Virus record (IMG/VR): IMGVR_UViG_3300035183_000867
Coordinates: 1-26,785 of that record
Source of the DNA: a virus
Length of the DNA: 26,785 nt
Direction: 5' to 3' (one strand)
Position 1 is the first letter of the stretch, and every line of letters starts with the position of its first letter. Positions 23,439-26,785 of this stretch are shown here, piece by piece. Both the position numbers and the translations under genes were made by a program. Below the pieces are notes generated by a model. That model saw only the letters and a list, made by a program, of their open reading frames with translations. It did no database searches and was not told the origin of the DNA.

Positions 23439-24014
23439 ATTCAGTTTCTCAACAACGTACCATACACGATCTTCGAGATTTATTATTTGCGACGGAATGA
23501 TGTGAAATTTCTCAGGCCATAGATAGTTAACTCCGAATGCCAGTATATTGTTATTGATCGCCGTCCGATAGATATCTCCTAGAAAAACTTCTCCTTCTTT
23601 ACCAACTTCAGGCACCACAGGAATGCCTGGCTGCACAAGAAATATCTCATCAAAATGTTTTTGGGTTAAATCAATCACTTTATCGACATAGGATCTCGTG
23701 GTGTCGGACCATAAATCGCTGCACGTATGATCCAGAAAAGCGAACAGATACCCAAGCAAGTCAAGAGGAGTCCTATCAGCGACAAAGGCTTTTTCTGCTT
23801 TTTCATATTGTCCTCTTAAGTAATCTAATAGACCAAACTGAATTTTTAATCTTTCAGCAAACGTAACAATATCGGAAGGAGAGGTTTGTGTTTCCTTCCA
23901 GACAGGAGCTTGACTGACATTAGTAACAAGAAAATGAATTCCTAGTTGCTCAGCAATAATTCGTGCGAGCGTGGACTTCCCTGTCCGATGCGCTCCACAG
24001 AAGCCAATTCTCAT
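23418..24014 (-). CDS. P-loop kinase (AAA_28-like)
   Basis: The 198-residue NTP-binding protein has a Walker A motif GAHRTGKST at residues 7-15 and a VADRTPLDLLGYL segment (78-90) typical of AAA_28/NadR-like and nucleotide kinases. D80-R81 probably act like the DR of dNMP kinases. The substrate is unknown: nucleotides, NMN-type or RNA ends are all possible. The ATG at 24014 is chosen because GAAGG lies 8 bases upstream; a TTG at 24029 would overlap the previous stop. It is last in an operon with an RNA ligase, so nucleic acid end repair or nucleotide metabolism is plausible. There is no terminator before the convergent nuclease gene. Confidence 0.75.
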   Translation of the reverse strand: MRIGFCGAHRTGKSTLARIIAEQLGIHFLVTNVSQAPVWKETQTSPSDIVTFAERLKIQFGLLDYLRGQYEKAEKAFVADRTPLDLLGYLFAFLDHTCSDLWSDTTRSYVDKVIDLTQKHFDEIFLVQPGIPVVPEVGKEGEVFLGDIYRTAINNNILAFGVNYLWPEKFHIIPSQIINLEDRVWYVVEKLNSNHQRF

Positions 24015-24025
24015 GCCGGCGACCT

Positions 24026-24214
24026 TCAATTATTCACTTTCTTAACTTCGCAAGTACTCACGAATTTTTTAATTTTACCTTCTTGCGTCAGCTCAGTAGT
24101 GAACGAGTTGTTTTTACAGTTCATTAGATATGAACGAAAAGCACTCTCCGTTGCTTGACGTGCATCGCAGCCTGCGACGATAACGGTCGCGATTAAAACA
24201 AAAAGTAATTTCAT
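24026..24214 (-). CDS. Small lipoprotein
   Basis: The 62-residue protein has a classic lipoprotein signal: MKLLFVLIATVIVAGC, with lipobox VAGC and the lipidated Cys at 16. The ATG at 24214 is fixed by a very strong ribosome binding site (AGGAGGAG, 24226-24219), and the 10 codons upstream in frame are discarded. Asp at the +2 position (CD) is, in enteric bacteria, an inner-membrane retention signal. The 46-residue mature part has two more Cys (33 and 55) that could form a disulphide. Superinfection exclusion, lysis or membrane anchoring of partners are possible. The inner-membrane signal argues against a standard outer-membrane spanin. Confidence 0.8.
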   Translation of the reverse strand: MKLLFVLIATVIVAGCDARQATESAFRSYLMNCKNNSFTTELTQEGKIKKFVSTCEVKKVNN

Positions 24215-24218
24215 GTTA

Positions 24219-24226
24219 CTCCTCCT
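24219..24226 (-). promoter_or_regulatory. Strong ribosome binding site of the lipoprotein
   Basis: AGGAGGAG ends four bases before the ATG at 24214. It decides the start and marks this small gene as highly translated within its operon. Confidence 0.85.
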
Positions 24227-24228
24227 GT

Positions 24229-24405
24229 TCAATGAAGCGCCCAAAGCAAAATGATTTCAATGACCACCAATACTACATAGTAAATCACCACAAACGCGAT
24301 GAACAACAACAGACACAGAATGATTTTTTTGAGCACAAAACGTAATTTGTCCCGAGGAACCATAACCAACAAAATGACAAACGCAAAAATCAAAAGGAAA
24401 TCCAC
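24229..24405 (-). CDS. Two-span membrane peptide
   Basis: The peptide of about 58 residues has two hydrophobic segments (about 2-17 and 29-55) joined by a basic loop (PRDKLRFVLKK). The start is uncertain. GTG at 24405, 5 bases after the RNA ligase stop, is preferred; ATG at 24441 would overlap that gene by 31 bases and lacks a ribosome binding site. It directly precedes the lipoprotein gene. Size and topology fit a holin-like or small immunity/exclusion protein, but no family is recognised. Confidence 0.55.
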   Translation of the reverse strand: MDFLLIFAFVILLVMVPRDKLRFVLKKIILCLLLFIAFVVIYYVVLVVIEIILLWALH

Positions 24406-24410
24406 ACTTC

Positions 24411-25502
24411 TTACCCCCCAAAGTTTTGATTGAAGACACATACCAAAGGCAGTTCTTTCAATCGCCTTTCTTTCCAGACTTTAGCGAAATCAACCTCCTT
24501 TCCATCATATAACTTCATTGCCAGTTTGAAATTTTCATGCTTACCGAACTTCATGGCCGCTTCTTTTCTAGAAGGTAGCAAGCGAATCTCTTCAAGCAAA
24601 TCCTCTGTGTTCTTACGAATCTGATTGATCTCTTCGACTACTTGACGTTCGATTTCTTCGATTGGCGCCAGATCTTTACCATCCAAAGACAAAGAACTCT
24701 TCAAATCATCGACAGTTTCATCTACGACTGCTTCAGCCACATCTCTGATCCTGAGTTTCGTCGTCGAACGATGATTGCGCAAGTACCACTCAGTTTTGAA
24801 TTTCACTCGCTTCTGGTTAGGCAGAAGAACCACATACCCTTCAAAATTCTCGCGTGTTTTCATCTCATGGAGTATCTCACCCCTGTCGAGTTCAACTTCA
24901 TCAATGTAATCGACTTCAAAGACAGTAGCAATTTTCTTGATGATGTCGAAGTCCAGATAGTTGCCTGTGATGTTATCTCGAACAGCCAGTAACGTGAACT
25001 TGGGCACAGGGCCATAATTGATGACGACTTGCCAATTAGGATGTGTGAATTCGAAGATAGGAGTCAAATTATTTTCACAAATGAACTTCGAAAATTTCAG
25101 AAGATTCTCATCCGCAACTTTCTGCGCTTCAAGGGCTACATCAGAGAAGAACGATTTTTTGGTCTTGAAGTAAACTTTGCCATCAATCAAGACAGGAACG
25201 ACCATACTTCCATCGCGTTTTTCGAAGACGCGAGCCATATTGAAATCAAGTCGATCTAACTTAGTCTCTTCACGTTCATTTACATTGAAGAATTTCTCGA
25301 AAGGACGAGACAAGCAAACTCCCGTCTTGACGCAGAACACGGGCCCTCTGGTCTCAAGAGCCATTTCTTTCTTCCAGAAGTCTTCAGTGGCAATCATATA
25401 AGAGACGATGACGACATCCCTGTCACCAATCGTTTCCTGTTTGAAAGAAACTCTCGGGTCTGAGCGAAGATGATTGAAACTTGCAAGGTTGAATGGTTTC
25501 AT
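24411..25502 (-). CDS. rnlA: RNA ligase (T4 Rnl1-like, RnlA)
   Basis: This ATP-dependent RNA ligase seals 5'-phosphate and 3'-OH RNA ends through a lysine-AMP intermediate. Motif I is EK95RDGS, with K95 the AMP-binding lysine. ALETRG (48-53), SRPFEKFFNVNE (65-76), FEF near 150, motif IV EGYVV (221-225) and motif V VKFK (233-236) fit T4 Rnl1 closely. The C-terminal part (about 250-363) matches the Rnl1-specific domain in length. ATG at 25502 gives 363 residues (T4: 374); a GTG at 25517 overlapping the previous stop is possible. In T4 this enzyme repairs tRNA cut by the host anticodon nuclease PrrC, with Pnkp; no Pnkp-like gene is seen here. Confidence 0.92.
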   Translation of the reverse strand: MKPFNLASFNHLRSDPRVSFKQETIGDRDVVIVSYMIATEDFWKKEMALETRGPVFCVKTGVCLSRPFEKFFNVNEREETKLDRLDFNMARVFEKRDGSMVVPVLIDGKVYFKTKKSFFSDVALEAQKVADENLLKFSKFICENNLTPIFEFTHPNWQVVINYGPVPKFTLLAVRDNITGNYLDFDIIKKIATVFEVDYIDEVELDRGEILHEMKTRENFEGYVVLLPNQKRVKFKTEWYLRNHRSTTKLRIRDVAEAVVDETVDDLKSSLSLDGKDLAPIEEIERQVVEEINQIRKNTEDLLEEIRLLPSRKEAAMKFGKHENFKLAMKLYDGKEVDFAKVWKERRLKELPLVCVFNQNFGG

Positions 25503-25513
25503 TTCACTCACTC

Positions 25514-25810
25514 TCACATCGAATAGACTACCACGCGCTTAGCTTTTATGATTGCATGCCTCACCATATTGATATGCTCTTTGACAATACTCCTCATCGA
25601 ATCGGCTTCCTTACTGCTTTGAAATACCCCATCTGCGTGACTACTGACCCATTCAAAATATCGTGCAATTGCCGCTTTTGCTTGCTTGCCAGTTAGCTCG
25701 TACTCGATCACTCCATCATCCGTGGTCATGCACATGCAGGTGATGTAAGACGGGGTTTGCCACAGATCGACTGGTTTGTCGTCGGCAGTCAAATACATAT
25801 TGATGCTCAT
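25514..25810 (-). CDS. Hypothetical protein, 98 residues
   Basis: There is no recognised family. The ATG at 25810 is chosen because GAGGGATAAGAAT lies directly upstream and the gene then starts 4 bases after the preceding stop; a TTG at 25825 is less likely. The sequence begins with a beta-like half (KPVDLWQTPSYITCMCMTTD, then VIEYELTG), followed by a helical half (KQAKAAIARYFEWVSSHADG). It sits between another unknown gene and the RNA ligase, in the same operon. Confidence 0.65.
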   Translation of the reverse strand: MSINMYLTADDKPVDLWQTPSYITCMCMTTDDGVIEYELTGKQAKAAIARYFEWVSSHADGVFQSSKEADSMRSIVKEHINMVRHAIIKAKRVVVYSM

Positions 25811-25814
25811 ATTC

Positions 25815-26324
25815 TTATCCCTCAACTTTCAATTCAAAATGCGCCTTACTGATTTCACCTAACAAATTATGCATCCAAGACATGGAACGTTCGATAACCT
25901 CTTCTTCTTCGAGAATACGACGCTCACATATCTCAGCTTTCAATACACCTCTGCGTTTCTCCTCTTCCCATTGCTCTTTGTTTTCAATGGCGCGTTCGAG
26001 TTGTTGAATGATCTTCTTGCAGATGCGTGTGAGTTCTTGTTGTGCTTCACGAAAAGAGATTCTTGAAGCACCTACAGGTTTTTCAACTAGAACTCTCTTT
26101 CCATTTTTGAACTCACACTTCTTGAACACATCGCAATCAATGATCTCAACGTTACCGACCATGCCGACTTTATAAGACCGCTCGGCTTTTTGTACTTCAA
26201 GGCCGAATACTTTTCGCACCCAATCTTCTGCGGCTTGGTAATCGGAGGCATGAACTTTGAAGATGTGCGGTTGCTTGGTTGCTGGATCCTTCAAGAAAAC
26301 TTGAAACGTTTTTGGTTTGTTCAT
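25815..26324 (-). CDS. Hypothetical protein, first gene of the RNA ligase operon
   Basis: The 169-residue protein is of unknown family. The N-terminal part (FQVFLKDPATKQPHIFKVHA, DYQAAEDWVRKVFGL) looks like a small alpha/beta domain. Residues about 95-150 are very rich in Glu, Lys and Arg and probably form a long helix or coiled coil (LERAIENKEQWEEEKRR). The start is firm: GGAGA lies 7 bases before the ATG, downstream of a consensus sigma70 promoter. As the first product of a host-polymerase-driven operon it is probably made early. Confidence 0.75.
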   Translation of the reverse strand: MNKPKTFQVFLKDPATKQPHIFKVHASDYQAAEDWVRKVFGLEVQKAERSYKVGMVGNVEIIDCDVFKKCEFKNGKRVLVEKPVGASRISFREAQQELTRICKKIIQQLERAIENKEQWEEEKRRGVLKAEICERRILEEEEVIERSMSWMHNLLGEISKAHFELKVEG

Positions 26325-26355
26325 GATGTATCTCCTTTTTTCACTCTACGATTAT

Positions 26356-26384
26356 ATTATAGTACATCTTTCACAAGATGTCAA
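26356..26384 (-). promoter_or_regulatory. Consensus sigma70 promoter of the RNA ligase operon
   Basis: The minus strand has TTGACA (26384-26379), a 17-base spacer and TATAAT (26361-26356), matching at all 12 positions. It lies 32 bases before the ATG of the 169-residue gene. This suggests use by unmodified host RNA polymerase, that is, early expression. Confidence 0.92.
26364..26381. promoter_or_regulatory. Palindrome in the promoter spacer, possible operator
   Basis: ACATCTT and AAGATGT form a perfect 7-base inverted repeat with a 4-base centre (TCAC). It fills the spacer and touches the -35 box, a classic repressor position. Confidence 0.55.
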
Positions 26385-26388
26385 GCAC

Positions 26389-26414
26389 TTTTTGAAAATT
26401 TTTTGAACTTTTTT
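26389..26414. promoter_or_regulatory. Phased A-tracts upstream of the promoter (UP-like)
   Basis: Three T-runs on the plus strand begin at 26389, 26399 and 26409 (5, 6 and 6 bases), exactly 10 bases apart and immediately upstream of the -35 box. Phased A-tracts bend DNA and can bind the polymerase alpha subunit. Confidence 0.65.
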
Positions 26415-26421
26415 GAGAGAG

Positions 26422-26453
26422 AGGACATCCTTGTCCTTCAGCGACAAACGCTG
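26422..26453. other. Two small hairpins after the VWA-like gene
   Basis: AGGACA/TGTCCT (422-437 in the last kilobase, loop of 4) and CAGCG/CGCTG (439-453, loop of 5) lie between the VWA-like stop and the next promoter. No T-run follows on either strand, so termination is uncertain. Confidence 0.4.
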
Positions 26454-26463
26454 TGACGTATCT

Positions 26464-26785
26464 TCAATTGAGAAAAATCTTATCACCGAACGGCACTTCT
26501 CGGTTCTCAGTCAGCACCCAAAGAGTAGGATAAGGGGGAACCGTTTTAGGATAATCCCCGTACCCGTCCGTGAAGTACAAAAGCACATCTGGCATCACTC
26601 CTTCCTTCTCCACCCAGTTGAAAGCAGGTCTGAAATCCGTTCCACCTCCTCCAATCGGGTCAAGAACTACAGAGCTATACTCGTCGAAATAATCAACTTT
26701 CGCCACGTTGGCGTCACAGTAAACGACGTAAACATTTTCAATAGAAATTTCATCCTTAATTGCATTTATTTCTGAAGCGAAACTC
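26464..26785 (-). CDS. VWA-like (DUF2201-type) protein, 5' end outside the window
   Basis: Only the last 107 residues are visible; the frame stays open to the window edge. The segment has ENVYVVYCDANV, then LDPIGGGGTDFRPAFNWVEK and PDVLLYFTDGYGDYP, ending in TLWVLTENREVPFGDKIFLN. This is the C-terminal VWA-like part of DUF2201 proteins, where the GGGGT(D) and D/TDG motifs form the metal site. Such proteins are usually encoded beside a MoxR-type AAA ATPase, which would be expected just to the right. Its function in phages is unclear. Confidence 0.75.
   Translation of the reverse strand, partial: SFASEINAIKDEISIENVYVVYCDANVAKVDYFDEYSSVVLDPIGGGGTDFRPAFNWVEKEGVMPDVLLYFTDGYGDYPKTVPPYPTLWVLTENREVPFGDKIFLN

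Noticed and set aside
24257-24439. Alternative frame over the two-span membrane peptide
   Set aside because: It lacks a ribosome binding site and would ignore the well-placed stop and start around the lipoprotein gene; the other frame gives coherent membrane segments.

Overview
The window looks like part of the genome of a tailed phage with a contractile tail, distantly T4-like (formerly Myoviridae). It is AT-rich and densely packed. The structural proteins have the shape seen in marine and freshwater T4-like phages (cyanophage or pelagiphage type) rather than in T4 itself: there is a giant DUF4815-type protein where T4 has gp9 to gp12, an enlarged gp8, and short forms of gp48 and gp54. The gene order gp4/gp53/gp5/PAAR/gp25/gp6/-/gp8/.../gp13/gp14/gp15/gp16 follows T4 closely. 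Near-perfect sigma70 promoters and a lipoprotein signal suggest a bacterial, probably Gram-negative, host. The host cannot be named from the sequence.

Layout. Bases 1-601 hold no convincing gene. They contain a two-block array of 20-21 bp tandem repeats (145-434), a 25-base GC-rich patch (496-520) and a short direct repeat. From 602 to 21289 everything is on the minus strand, so the genes are expressed from right to left: tube cap gp48, wedge gp53, hub gp27, spike gp5 without a lysozyme domain, PAAR tip, gp25, gp6, a 543-residue protein in the gp7 position, gp8, an 1830-residue DUF4815 protein, a small coiled-coil protein, a tail fibre, a glycine-rich tip adhesin, two paralogous fibre-assembly-like proteins (A and B) separated by a terminator and decayed adhesin remnants, neck proteins gp13 and gp14, gp15, and small terminase gp16. 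Most junctions overlap by 1 or 4 bases (TAATG/TGATG or ATGA), so translation is probably coupled.

A second cluster runs rightward from 21340 to 23438: head completion gp4, a probable DNA-end protector, a tail-tube-like initiator (gp54) and a SegE-type GIY-YIG nuclease. It shares a 50-base gap with the leftward structural cluster, and that gap carries two T4-late-like motifs that face each other.

The right end is a leftward non-structural operon (26324 to 23418) behind a consensus sigma70 promoter. The promoter has a palindrome in its spacer and phased A-tracts upstream. The operon encodes two unknown proteins, a T4 Rnl1-type RNA ligase, a two-span membrane peptide, a small lipoprotein and a P-loop kinase. 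This is the most likely accessory or counter-defence region. At the very edge lies the 3' part of a VWA-like (DUF2201-type) gene.

The most interesting observations are a second perfect sigma70 promoter pointing antisense into the structural operon at 6465-6493, the eroded duplication of the receptor-binding cassette at 3153-4868, the repeat array where gp17 would be expected, and the RNA ligase/membrane/lipoprotein/kinase operon. All family calls come from reading the translated sequence without database searches.
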